DNA of 64,000 nt, taken from contig JAOAEZ010000001.1 of assembly GCA_026416515.1 (NCBI GenBank), positions 22,420 to 86,419 of the forward strand. The letters are read 5' to 3'. The notes under the pieces were generated by a model that saw only the letters and a program-made list of their open reading frames with translations, was not told where the DNA came from and made no database searches. Origin of the DNA: Hydrogenophilus sp. GTDB taxonomy: Bacteria; Pseudomonadota; Gammaproteobacteria; Burkholderiales; Rhodocyclaceae. Of the stretch, positions 37,409 to 45,999 are shown piece after piece. A program made the translations under genes and the position numbers. The number at the start of each line of letters is the position of its first letter. Within the stretch, counting starts at the first letter, position 1.

Positions 37409-39388
37409 ATGAGCGAAACTGCTGCCACTGCCGAGGTTAAGCCGCTGACTTTTCGGCGTTTCAAGGATGGGGACCATCGCTGGAAGTCGTGGCACGAGAA
37501 GATCTTCGTCGGCGATTGGTCGTATAAGTGCCCGACCTATATGCTTTCAGCCCCGCCATGCCAGGCGAGTTGCCCAAGCGGCGAGGATATCCGCGGTTAT
37601 TTGAACATCATGCGCGGAATCGAAAAACCGCCGGTGGGCGCAGATGGTAAGCCGCTGATGAGCGTAGAGGAGTATGCATGGCGGCGGTTGACCGAGGCCA
37701 ACCCCTTCCCAGCGATCATGGGCCGCGTGTGCCCTGCCCCTTGCGAGCATGGGTGTAACCGAAACGCGGTGGAGGACCATGTCGGGATCAACGCGGTGGA
37801 GCACTATTTGGGAGAGGTAGCGTTGCGCGAGGGGTGGCGCTTCCAACCACCCGCGGCGAGGAGCGGGAAACGGGTGGCTGTGATCGGCGCAGGACCAGCC
37901 GGATTGTCGGCTGCATACCAGCTGGCGTTGAAGGGGCATTCGGTGACGGTATTCGAGGCGAAAGAGGAACCCGGCGGGATGATGCGCTACGGTATTCCCG
38001 GTTACCGGGTACCGCGAACGGTGTTGGCAGCGGAGATTCAGCGGATTTTAGACCTCGGGGTGGAGCTGAAAACCGGGGTGAAAGTGGGGGTCGATCTTTC
38101 GTGGAAGGAGTTGTCCGCGTCGTTCGATGCGCTCTTCATCGGCATCGGCGCGCAAAAGGGGCGGCGGTTGATGTTGAAGGAGGCGGAAAATACGCCGAAT
38201 GTGATTACTGCCGTTGAGTTTCTGGAGCTTTTCAATAAAGGGAAATTGGCCGGGGTCGGAAAGCGAGTCGTGGTCGTCGGAGGAGGTGATACTTCAATCG
38301 ATGTGGCAACTGTATCGCGGCGGCTGGGCCATCTGCGACTCGATCAGGTTCATCCCACCGACCATGAGATTCCGCCCACAGGTTATGTCGCCGCCGATGT
38401 AGCCGAGGCGACTGCTCGCGAGGGGGTGGAGGTGAAATTGACCTCTGTGTTCCCGGTCGAGCGGATGCAGGCCAGTAAGCACGAGTTGGCCCATGCGCTG
38501 GCGGAGGGAGTCGATATCATCGGCGGAGTAGTTCCGGTAGGGTTGCGCAAAGATAGCCGAGGGCGGGCGCTGGCATTGATCATCGCCGACTGCGAAGCTC
38601 AGATGGTTAAAGGACGCCTGGAGATTAAGCCGATCGAGGGAACAGAACGGGAGCTGGAGGGCGATCTCTTTGTCTCCGCAATTGGACAAGAGCTCGATTT
38701 AACTGGTCTAGAGGAACTCGCGCCCAATGGCCGTTTAGAGGTGGATCAGAATTACCGCTTAAAGGGATACGACAATGTCTTTGTGGGCGGCGATGCGATT
38801 CGCCCGCATTTATTGACGACGGCAATCGGCCAGGGGTGGATCGCCGCCGAGCAGATCGACCTCTTCTTGCGCGGTGAGGAGCCGGGGAAACGGCCGAAAT
38901 TGATGGTCCATGCTTTCGATATCAAGCGGAAGTTGATCGAGAAAGGGATCACTCTGGGCGAGATCCATGAGCCGATCCGCGGTAGCAACGAGCGGCCGGA
39001 GATTGTCCATAATTTGGAGGTACGAAATGATCGCTACGTGATCCCCCACGAGGAGCTTTTCCTGGGGCATTTTACTTATACGCCGCGGGGGAAACGGAAA
39101 GAGCTCTTCGTCGATGCCGAGCGGGCATTGGGCAACTTCCAGGAGCGGCTCATTCCTTATACCCCAGAGGAGGCAGTTGCCGAAGCGAAACGGTGCATGA
39201 GCTGCGGTTTGTGCTTTGAGTGCGACAATTGCGTGATCTACTGTCCTCAGGAGGCAGTGAAGCGAGTGCCAAAAAAAGAGGCGACAACGGGGCGGTACGT
39301 GTATACCGATTACGATCGGTGCGTGGGTTGCCATATCTGCCACGATGTTTGCCCAACCGGCTATATCCAGATGGGGATGGGGGAGTAA
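37409..39388 (+). CDS. dsrL: DsrL, NAD(P)H-linked iron-sulfur flavoprotein
   Basis: A 659-aa cytoplasmic oxidoreductase related to GltD, essential for sulfur oxidation in Allochromatium, where it accepts electrons from DsrAB. N-terminal iron-sulfur cysteines lie in CQASCPSG and CPAPCEHGCNRN. FAD motif is GAGPAGLSAAYQ, NAD(P) motif GGGDTSIDVA, and the second FAD motif NVFVGGDAIRPH. The C-terminal ferredoxin domain has CMSCGLCFECDNCVIYCP and CVGCHICHDVCP. Which DsrL subtype it is cannot be settled here. Confidence 0.95.
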   Translation: MSETAATAEVKPLTFRRFKDGDHRWKSWHEKIFVGDWSYKCPTYMLSAPPCQASCPSGEDIRGYLNIMRGIEKPPVGADGKPLMSVEEYAWRRLTEANPFPAIMGRVCPAPCEHGCNRNAVEDHVGINAVEHYLGEVALREGWRFQPPAARSGKRVAVIGAGPAGLSAAYQLALKGHSVTVFEAKEEPGGMMRYGIPGYRVPRTVLAAEIQRILDLGVELKTGVKVGVDLSWKELSASFDALFIGIGAQKGRRLMLKEAENTPNVITAVEFLELFNKGKLAGVGKRVVVVGGGDTSIDVATVSRRLGHLRLDQVHPTDHEIPPTGYVAADVAEATAREGVEVKLTSVFPVERMQASKHELAHALAEGVDIIGGVVPVGLRKDSRGRALALIIADCEAQMVKGRLEIKPIEGTERELEGDLFVSAIGQELDLTGLEELAPNGRLEVDQNYRLKGYDNVFVGGDAIRPHLLTTAIGQGWIAAEQIDLFLRGEEPGKRPKLMVHAFDIKRKLIEKGITLGEIHEPIRGSNERPEIVHNLEVRNDRYVIPHEELFLGHFTYTPRGKRKELFVDAERALGNFQERLIPYTPEEAVAEAKRCMSCGLCFECDNCVIYCPQEAVKRVPKKEATTGRYVYTDYDRCVGCHICHDVCPTGYIQMGMGE

Positions 39389-39391
39389 ACG

Positions 39392-39784
39392 ATGAGCGCG
39401 CGGTTTGTGGCGGGACGGCGATGGTTCTTGGCCGCAGCGGCGGCAGCGATGGTTTCCGGGGCAGCCGCCGGACCGCCGCGACCCCAGGTCTACCCGGAGC
39501 GAGGGCCTTGCCTTGCTGAGGCAGAGCAGATGCGGCGCGAGCACCATGTGCTGCTGAAACACCAGCGGCGAGAGTCGGTTCGGGAGGGAGTGCGCGACGC
39601 AAAAGTCGATTTTAACCGCTGCGTGGCATGTCACGCTTCTCCAGTGACCCAATCGGTGGCCGCAGCGTCGAGCGATTTTTGCGTCGGCTGCCATGCCTAC
39701 GCCGCCGTGCGGGTCGATTGCTTCAACTGCCACCAGCCGTCGGCAGCAGCGTTGATGGCACAGGGAAGAGGAGGGGCGCGATGA
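39392..39784 (+). CDS. dsrJ: DsrJ, periplasmic triheme cytochrome c
   Basis: A 130-aa protein with an N-terminal signal sequence (about residues 9-26, Ala-rich), which may be kept as an anchor. Three CxxCH haem motifs are present: CVACH, CVGCH and CFNCH. In other DsrJ proteins one haem has an unusual His/Cys ligation. Here a cysteine of that kind could be in ERGPCLAEAEQ. Starts 3 bp after dsrL and overlaps dsrO by 4 bp. Confidence 0.94.
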   Translation: MSARFVAGRRWFLAAAAAAMVSGAAAGPPRPQVYPERGPCLAEAEQMRREHHVLLKHQRRESVREGVRDAKVDFNRCVACHASPVTQSVAAASSDFCVGCHAYAAVRVDCFNCHQPSAAALMAQGRGGAR

Positions 39785-40521
39785 ACGCTACGGTCCAAGA
39801 GCGCGAGCAGCCCTTGAATAGAGAGCGGCGGAGTTGGTTGTCTCACTTTGCGGCATTGGCAGGAGCAGCGATGGTGGCGCCGGGAGTGCACCTCTTGGCG
39901 ATTACCTCGGCAGAGGGAGCAGCCGATGCAAAAAAGCGGTGGGGGATGTTGATCGACGCGACGCGCTGCGATCCCCATTGCGCGCGCTGCGTGATAGCTT
40001 GCCATGAGGAAAATGGCTTGCCCACCCCGACGAGGGCGAGCGATGTGCGGTGGATCCGAAAAGTGGCGTTGCGCGAGAAGAGAAGCGGACGAGAGGTCTC
40101 TTTGCCAGTGATGTGCCTGCATTGCGCCAACCCACCCTGCCGAGATGTTTGCCCGACAGGGGCTACCTTTAAACGTAAGGATGGGGTGGTATTGGTCGAT
40201 CGCCATATCTGCATCGGTTGCCGCTATTGCGTGATGGCTTGCCCCTATAAGGCCCGTAATTTTGTTTATGCACCAGTGCGCGAGCAGCGAAACGAGGTGC
40301 CGCGCGGGGCGGGATGCGCCGAGGGGTGTACATTGTGTGTCCATCGAATTGACCGCGGGCGGCTGCCAGCGTGTGTCGAGCAGTGCCCCAACAGGGCGTT
40401 GATTTTCGGAGACCTCAACGATCCGAGCAGCGAGCTAGTTCAACGGTTGCAGTCGATTTCAGCAACAATATTGCGCGCCGATTTGCGGCTCGATCCGGCG
40501 GTGCGAATCCACGGAGTATGA
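39781..40521 (+). CDS. dsrO: DsrO, periplasmic iron-sulfur subunit of DsrMKJOP
   Basis: A 246-aa protein with a twin-arginine signal (RERRSWLSHFAALAGAAM), so it is exported folded with its clusters. Four ferredoxin-type cysteine groups follow, including CDPHCARCVIACH, CLHCANPPCRDVCP, CIGCRYCVMACP and CTLCVHRI...CVEQCP. It transfers electrons between DsrJ and DsrP. ATG 39781 overlaps the dsrJ stop. The longer frame upstream reads through dsrJ and is rejected. Confidence 0.95.
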   Translation: MNATVQEREQPLNRERRSWLSHFAALAGAAMVAPGVHLLAITSAEGAADAKKRWGMLIDATRCDPHCARCVIACHEENGLPTPTRASDVRWIRKVALREKRSGREVSLPVMCLHCANPPCRDVCPTGATFKRKDGVVLVDRHICIGCRYCVMACPYKARNFVYAPVREQRNEVPRGAGCAEGCTLCVHRIDRGRLPACVEQCPNRALIFGDLNDPSSELVQRLQSISATILRADLRLDPAVRIHGV

Positions 40522-41729
40522 CAATGGCCGAGGTGCAATTTTGGCGACTCGATTTGGAGCGGTACGACGCTGTCTTTTACCGTTTGTTGGTGACCGCTGC
40601 CATTTTGCTGGTGGGGGGAGGCATTGCCTTCTTTGCGTTGGAGCACGAGGGACATGCGATTACGGGGATGAGCGAGCATGTGGTGTGGGGATTTCCCCAT
40701 GTGATGGCGATCTACTTGATCGTCGCCGCGTCAGGGGTGCTCAACGTCGCTTCCATCGCTTCGGTTTTCGGGAAGAAGGAGTATAAGCCCTACGCACCAT
40801 TATCGGCATGGTTGTCGTTGGCCCTGCTGGTCGGCGGTTTGTCAGTTTTGGTGCTCGATTTGGGACAGCCAGGGCGGTTGACGGTGGCGATGACCCATTT
40901 TAATTTCCGGTCGATGTTCGCATGGAATGTTTTTCTGTACACAGGACTGATGGTGCTGATCGTCGGCTATTTGTGGACGATGTACGACCGACGGGCGACC
41001 GCTTATTCGACAGCGATGGGAAGCGCAGTGTTCCTGTGGCGCTTGGTGTTGACGAGTGGAACGGGATTGATTTTCGGATTTCTGGTGGGGCGCGATGGGT
41101 ATGGGTCGGCGCTGATGGCGCCGATGTTCCTGGCCCTTTCGTTCGCCTGGGGGTGGGCGATTTTTCTCCTGGTGCAGGAGGGAATCGCACGGTGGGCCGG
41201 CGAGGGGCAGGTGGCGTTGAGCGGGGAGCTTCTTTCCCGCGCACGACGACTGCTCGCCATTTTCGTCGCCGCAGCACTCTATTTCGTGGTGGTCCATCTG
41301 CTGACTTACGCCTATTTCGATCGCCATGAGGAATTTGTCCACTTTATAGTAGCCGAGGGAGGAATTTACTCGATACTCTTTTGGATCGGTTTCGTCGGCG
41401 TTGGGTCAGTGTTCCCCCTTATCTTGACGCTTTTCCAAGGGGGAGACGCTCGATTGCGAACGCAGTGGGCCGCGTGGGCAGTGACGATAGGGGCTTTTTC
41501 GTTCCTTTATCTTTTCATCATCGGTGGTCAGGCTTATCCGCTCCAGCCATTTGCGGGTTATGAGGTGGTGGCGAGTGGCTTCGATGATGGACAGGTGGCT
41601 TCCTATAGCCCCCGTTGGCCCGAGATCTTGTTGGCGCTGGGAGGGGGAGGGGTGGCGTTGTTGATCGTTTCAGTGGGGGTGCGCGTTTGGCCGCTGACAC
41701 CCGTCTTAAGAGAAAAAATAGGGCGATGA
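40518..41729 (+). CDS. dsrP: DsrP, NrfD-like membrane subunit of DsrMKJOP
   Basis: A 403-aa polytopic membrane protein (about ten hydrophobic helices) of the NrfD/PsrC family that exchanges electrons with quinones. It begins FWRLDLERYDAVFYRLLV and carries the GFPHVMAIYLIVAASG and LVLDLGQPGRL stretches. ATG 40518 overlaps the dsrO stop by 4 bp, the same ATGA coupling seen at dsrJ/O. Confidence 0.95.
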   Translation: MTMAEVQFWRLDLERYDAVFYRLLVTAAILLVGGGIAFFALEHEGHAITGMSEHVVWGFPHVMAIYLIVAASGVLNVASIASVFGKKEYKPYAPLSAWLSLALLVGGLSVLVLDLGQPGRLTVAMTHFNFRSMFAWNVFLYTGLMVLIVGYLWTMYDRRATAYSTAMGSAVFLWRLVLTSGTGLIFGFLVGRDGYGSALMAPMFLALSFAWGWAIFLLVQEGIARWAGEGQVALSGELLSRARRLLAIFVAAALYFVVVHLLTYAYFDRHEEFVHFIVAEGGIYSILFWIGFVGVGSVFPLILTLFQGGDARLRTQWAAWAVTIGAFSFLYLFIIGGQAYPLQPFAGYEVVASGFDDGQVASYSPRWPEILLALGGGGVALLIVSVGVRVWPLTPVLREKIGR

Positions 41730-43207
41730 AGGGGTTCCAGAGGACCACCGTCGGAATTTACCTGAGCGCGGCGCGCCAGTCATCGGGAAAAACGGCTGTA
41801 GCGGTAGGATTGGCGGCTTATTGGAGCACTAGAGGACGAAAGGTCCAGACCTTTAAGAAGGGCCCCGATTTCATCGATCCGTCGTGGCTGAGACGAGCGA
41901 GTGGGCGCCCATGCTATTCCCTCGATCCCTACTTGGAGCCGATGGAGAAGGTGCGGGAGCGTTTCGTGAGGCGTTGCTGCGGCGCCGATATGGCGTTAGT
42001 AGAGGGAAATATGGGGCTCTTCGATGGGATGGCGGAGGATGGAAGCGACAGCAACGCGGCATTGGCGAAGGGGTTGGGATTGCCAGTGGTGTTGGTTTTC
42101 GACGTACGGGGGATGACCCGCACCGCAGCTGCACTGCTGTTGGGGTTGAGGGCGTTTGATCCTTCCCTTTCGATCGCCGGAGTGATTTTGAACCGCGTGG
42201 GGGGAAGCCGCCACGAGGAAAAGGTACGGGCAGCATTGGAGCGCTATTGCCCTTTCCCCGTGTTGGGGGCTTTACCGCGCGCGGAGGATCTTTTTGTGCG
42301 GGAGCGCCATCTCGGATTAGTGCCCGCCGCAGAGGAGGAGACGGCGACAAGGCGAGTGGAGGCGTTAGCGCAGTGGGTGGCGGCAGGGGTGGATACCGAG
42401 CGCATTTGGGCAGCAGCGGTACCCGTGCGAGGGGAGGAGCAGAGTGGGGGGGGGGCGGAGGGAGCGGTTTCTCCGCCCGACGCTAAGGAGCCAGGTGAGG
42501 GGCAGCCGGCGATGATCTTCCCGCTTAGCGATCGCAGCCGACGGTGGCGGGTGGGTGTGGCAATCGATGCGGCGTTCCATTTTTACTACCCGGAGGATCA
42601 GGAGCTATTTGCGGCGTTAGGGGTGGAGTTGGTTCCTTTCGATACGTTGCGCGACCGCCGATTGCCAGCGTGCGATGCGCTTTGGCTGGGCGGGGGATTC
42701 CCTGAGTCGGTCGCAGAGGGGTTGGCCGCTAACCAGAGTTTGCGACGCGAGGTGCGCGCGGCTGCAGCCGATGGTGTTCCGGTATACGCCGAGTGCGGAG
42801 GATTGATCTATCTGGCGACCGAGTTGGTGGGGTTTGAGGGGGACTGCTACGAGATGTGCGGGGTACTCCCTTTGCGGGTACAAATGGAGCAGCGGCCAGT
42901 GGGGCGCGGCTATGTCCGTCTCGAACCGACCAAGGATCACCCTTGGACAGAGGTGCCCGCCGTGGTGCGGGCGCATGAGTTTCACCATTCGCGAGCCATC
43001 TGGGTAGAGCCGGTAGAAGCGCGTTTCGCATGGCGAGTGATGCGCGGCTACGGAGTGGATGGCGTGCATGATGGGATTGTGTGGCGACGGGTGCTTGCCA
43101 GTTACGCGCATCTGCGCTCGTTGGCCGATTGGTCGTGGGTGGTGGCGTGGTGGCGATCGTGGGGGAAGAGCACGGGAGAGGCGGGGCCATGGATGAGGGT
43201 AGCATGA
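41726..43207 (+). CDS. dsrN: DsrN, siroheme amide synthase (cobyrinate a,c-diamide synthase family)
   Basis: A 493-aa glutamine-dependent amidotransferase that converts siroheme to siroamide for DsrAB. The ATP loop is SAARQSSGKTAVAVGL near residue 15, followed by FKKGPDFIDPSWL. The C-terminal glutaminase domain has the triad cysteine in YAECGGLIYL and a histidine in RAHEFHHS. A low-complexity region (residues about 232-260) sits between the domains. ATGA overlap with dsrP; the long upstream extension is rejected. Confidence 0.93.
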   Translation: MKGFQRTTVGIYLSAARQSSGKTAVAVGLAAYWSTRGRKVQTFKKGPDFIDPSWLRRASGRPCYSLDPYLEPMEKVRERFVRRCCGADMALVEGNMGLFDGMAEDGSDSNAALAKGLGLPVVLVFDVRGMTRTAAALLLGLRAFDPSLSIAGVILNRVGGSRHEEKVRAALERYCPFPVLGALPRAEDLFVRERHLGLVPAAEEETATRRVEALAQWVAAGVDTERIWAAAVPVRGEEQSGGGAEGAVSPPDAKEPGEGQPAMIFPLSDRSRRWRVGVAIDAAFHFYYPEDQELFAALGVELVPFDTLRDRRLPACDALWLGGGFPESVAEGLAANQSLRREVRAAAADGVPVYAECGGLIYLATELVGFEGDCYEMCGVLPLRVQMEQRPVGRGYVRLEPTKDHPWTEVPAVVRAHEFHHSRAIWVEPVEARFAWRVMRGYGVDGVHDGIVWRRVLASYAHLRSLADWSWVVAWWRSWGKSTGEAGPWMRVA

Positions 43208-44043
43208 GCAAGAGCGAATTGGAGGAGTGGAGGAGGCGCTATCCCCTTCAAGCAGGGGAGGTGGCGTTGGTGGGAGCAGGACCGGGCGATCCAGGGTTAC
43301 TGACGTTGCGGGCGCTGGCAATTGTGCAGCAGGCGGAGGTGGTGTTGTACGATAACTTGGTTTCACCGGAGATTTTGGCGCTGGTTCCCGAGAGCGCAGA
43401 GCGAATTTTTGTGGGAAAGGAGCGCAACCATCACCATAAACGGCAGGAAGAGATCTGCGCGTTGTTGATCGCGTTGGCAAAGAGCGGCCGACGAGTGGTC
43501 CGACTAAAGGCAGGCGATCCCTATATCTTCGGTCGGGGAGGAGAGGAGGCCGAGGCGCTGGCCCGGGCAGGGGTCCGTTGTCAGGTGGTTCCGGGAATTA
43601 CCGCTGCGGTGGGGGCAGCGGCTTACAGCGGGATCCCTCTGACCCATCGCTATTTTGCCCATGCGTGCGTGTTCGTAACCGGTCATAATCATAACAACCA
43701 GGAAGAGGAGATCGATTGGGCTTCCTTAGCATGTCCGAACTTAACGGTAGCGTTCTATATGGGACGCCATAACTTGTCGCAGCTGTGCGCGCGATTGATC
43801 GCTTACGGTCGGGATCCGTTGACGCCCGCGGCGATCATCGAGAGAGCAACTACTCCCCACCAACGGGTAGTGACCGGTACGTTGCAAACATTGCCTTCGT
43901 TAGCCGACGCGCTCGCCGTGGGGGCGCCCTCGATCGTACTGGTGGGGGAGGTGGTCCGTTGCCGCTCGTTATTGAACTCGCCGCAGCGGTTCGCCGAGCA
44001 GAGGCAAGGGAGAGAGCAAACGGCAAATATTACCTCAGACTAG
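43204..44043 (+). CDS. cobA: Uroporphyrinogen-III C-methyltransferase (siroheme/corrin pathway)
   Basis: Makes precorrin-2 from uroporphyrinogen III using SAM. The 279-aa product has VALVGAGPGDPGLLTLRAL, VRLKAGDPYIFGRGGEEAEAL, the VPGITAAVGAAAYSGIPLTHR stretch and an EEEIDWASL section. A siroheme supply gene next to dsr is logical because DsrAB needs siroheme. ATG 43204 gives an ATGA overlap with dsrN; ATG 43189 with a purine-rich upstream is possible. Its stop overlaps the stop of the convergent regulator gene by 4 bp. It lacks the CysG dehydrogenase domain, so ring oxidation and iron insertion must be done elsewhere. Confidence 0.92.
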   Translation: MSKSELEEWRRRYPLQAGEVALVGAGPGDPGLLTLRALAIVQQAEVVLYDNLVSPEILALVPESAERIFVGKERNHHHKRQEEICALLIALAKSGRRVVRLKAGDPYIFGRGGEEAEALARAGVRCQVVPGITAAVGAAAYSGIPLTHRYFAHACVFVTGHNHNNQEEEIDWASLACPNLTVAFYMGRHNLSQLCARLIAYGRDPLTPAAIIERATTPHQRVVTGTLQTLPSLADALAVGAPSIVLVGEVVRCRSLLNSPQRFAEQRQGREQTANITSD

Positions 44044-44717
44044 CTCGAGTGGCGAGGGATCTTGTCGACGAGTTGCCGTTCGACGGCGAAGACCGCCGCC
44101 GCAACCCGGGAAGGAAGGTTGAGCTTGGCGAGAATATGCCGGACGTGGAGTTTGACTGTGTCGGGGGAGATTTTGAGCTCACGGGCGATCTGCTTGTTGC
44201 TCATCCCCAGCGCGACAAAGGAGAGAATCTGCCGCTCCCGTTCGGTAAGGGTATGCGCTTCGTCGTGGACCGGTGCTTCGCCGCGCCGCAAGAGGAGGGA
44301 GAGTTTGCTCGCCATCGTGGGGGCGACCACCAGTTCCCCGCGCAGCGTTCGTTTGAGCGAGGCGAGCAGGTCTTCCGGGTCCATATCTTTGAGGAGATAA
44401 CCCGAGACGCCGAGACGGATCGCTTCCGCGAGGTCCTCAGCTGAGTCGCTCATGGTGAGGATTACAAAACGACAGGCGGGAGCGAGCGGTTTGACGGTGC
44501 GGATGAAGTCGATTCCGTTTGCAGTACCGATGCGAACGTCGACGAGAACAAGATCGACCGCTTCTCGCGCCAGCAACTCCCGCGCCTCTTGAGGGTCGTA
44601 AAGAGCAGCGACAACCTTCATTTGCCCGGCAGGAGATTCGAGCAGGTCTTGAAGTCCTTTGCGGCAGAGGGGGTGATCTTCGACGATCACCACACGTGCA
44701 GGGTGGGAGCTCATCAT
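44040..44717 (-). CDS. NarL/FixJ-type response regulator
   Basis: A 225-aa two-component regulator. The receiver domain starts VVIVEDHPLCRKGLQDLL, with the phospho-acceptor aspartate in LVLVDVRIG. The LuxR-type helix-turn-helix reads LTEREREILSFVALGMSNKQIARELKISPDTVKLHVRHIL-like (residues about 157-196). It lies 10 bp after its kinase on the minus strand and convergent with dsr/cobA. By position it may control dsr or soe genes; the target is not shown by the sequence. Confidence 0.92.
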   Translation of the reverse strand: MMSSHPARVVIVEDHPLCRKGLQDLLESPAGQMKVVAALYDPQEARELLAREAVDLVLVDVRIGTANGIDFIRTVKPLAPACRFVILTMSDSAEDLAEAIRLGVSGYLLKDMDPEDLLASLKRTLRGELVVAPTMASKLSLLLRRGEAPVHDEAHTLTERERQILSFVALGMSNKQIARELKISPDTVKLHVRHILAKLNLPSRVAAAVFAVERQLVDKIPRHSS

Positions 44718-44727
44718 TCTTTTCGAA

Positions 44728-45858
44728 TTAGGACAAAATGGCTTGCGGAAGGATGACCTCGATCGTAGTCCCCCGACCTGGAGCCGATTCCAACCGCCAT
44801 CTTCCTCCTACTAGGGCAGCCCGATCTTGCATCAATTTTAACCCAAAAGAGTCATGTTTGAGGTCTACCGATACCCCATTGAGGGTAACCCCTTTTCCGT
44901 CATCGCGAACGGTCAAGACGATCTGCTCCCCCCTCCACGCTAGCGTCACCTCTACCCGTTGGGCGGCAGCGTGTTTGCGAATATTGGTGAGGGCCTCCTG
45001 AATGATTCGTCCCAGTTGCTCGCAGACAAACGGCGACCGCGGAATCGCGCTCGGGTCGATCGAGACGGTCAACTCGCAGTTAGGCGCGGCTGCTTGAAAT
45101 TCTTTAAAAAGCTTTGACCAATCGGCGTCGATTTCGTTCCACTCGTCAGAGGCGAAAGCGTGGATGAGGTGACGAACCTCTTGATGGATCGAGCCGATCA
45201 GCTGCTCGAGGTCGGTGAGGCGCTCTTCAAGCGCTGCTAACGCCGCGGGGTTGAAGGAGGGGGCGGCGCGAAGGGCGGAGATGCTTTGCCGAGCGACGTG
45301 AAGCGACATGCGCGCGGAGCTGATCTGTTGCGCAATGCCGTCGTGCAGGTCAGCCGCAAGGAGGTGTTGGAGACGAAGACTCCGGAGCCGAAAGCGCTCC
45401 TCTGCGAGACGATGGTTTTCAAGGGCTAGACCGAGGAGGTGACCGATGGGACGAAGGAGCCTCTCCAGGTCGAGAGGAGGAAGACTTTCCGCAAAAAAGA
45501 GGGTGAGCAAACCCACCGCTTCTCCACAGGGGTCGAGGGGAACCGAGAGCACTCGCTTGGGACGGTGGGCAGAGGGGTAGGAGGATCGGTCGGTCAACAG
45601 ACAGTCCGCGGTGGTGTCGCTGATGCGGTCGTGGCGAATCGCTTCGACACAGACACCACAGAGCGGGGCGGTGCGTTCATGGGCAAGAGCGTTTTCTTCA
45701 AGACCGAACGCCGCCAGAGGGAGCATCGTACCGTTAGGGGTTCGTCCCCGCAGCAGCGCAGCAGAGGCGCCGGTGAGGGTGACGATCATTCGCAAAAAGG
45801 ATTCCCATCCGACGGGCTCCCCAGAGAGAGACGCTTCCTTGCAGCTGTCGGTGACCAT
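44728..45858 (-). CDS. Soluble GAF-domain sensor histidine kinase
   Basis: A 376-aa cytoplasmic kinase with no membrane helix. An N-terminal GAF-like domain (about residues 15-135) has Cys67, Cys70, Cys86 and Cys111, including LCGVC. A HisKA_3 dimer helix follows, with the phospho-acceptor histidine in ADLHDGIAQQIS, and an ATPase domain with EALTNIRKHAA and DDGKG motifs, as in NarX/NreB/DegS. ATG 45858 is chosen because GGAGAGGAG precedes it. The cysteines could bind a redox cofactor or react with sulfur species, which is an inference. Confidence 0.88.
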   Translation of the reverse strand: MVTDSCKEASLSGEPVGWESFLRMIVTLTGASAALLRGRTPNGTMLPLAAFGLEENALAHERTAPLCGVCVEAIRHDRISDTTADCLLTDRSSYPSAHRPKRVLSVPLDPCGEAVGLLTLFFAESLPPLDLERLLRPIGHLLGLALENHRLAEERFRLRSLRLQHLLAADLHDGIAQQISSARMSLHVARQSISALRAAPSFNPAALAALEERLTDLEQLIGSIHQEVRHLIHAFASDEWNEIDADWSKLFKEFQAAAPNCELTVSIDPSAIPRSPFVCEQLGRIIQEALTNIRKHAAAQRVEVTLAWRGEQIVLTVRDDGKGVTLNGVSVDLKHDSFGLKLMQDRAALVGGRWRLESAPGRGTTIEVILPQAILS

Positions 45859-45905
45859 CTCCTCTCCTGAGTGCATTCGCGGGTTACCCGAAAGGGGGGG
45901 ATCCC

Positions 45906-45921
45906 TACACCAGCGGTGGTG
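45906..45921. promoter_or_regulatory. Dyad in the soe/kinase divergent region
   Basis: ACACCA-GCGG-TGGTGT is a perfect 6-bp inverted repeat with a 4-bp spacer in the 141-bp gap between the kinase and soeA. It is followed by an AT-rich stretch (45936-45968) where the soeA promoter probably lies. An operator role is inferred. Confidence 0.35.
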
Positions 45922-45929
45922 TTCCATTT

Positions 45930-45936
45930 AGGGGTA
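45930..45936 (-). promoter_or_regulatory. Possible NarL-type heptamer in the soe/kinase divergent region
   Basis: On the minus strand this reads TACCCCT, a fit to the NarL heptamer TACYNMT. It lies between the kinase gene and soeA, near the dyad ACACCA-GCGG-TGGTGT (45906-45921). One heptamer can easily be chance. Confidence 0.25.
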
Positions 45937-45999
45937 ATAGTAATATAAGCACCATAAAATTAGAATAGATCTCTCATCGAGAGTGAGCGGGAAAAGAGA

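Noticed and set aside
39628..39780. Extension of dsrO into dsrJ
   Set aside because: dsrJ has three haem motifs here; the twin-arginine signal begins after ATG 39781.
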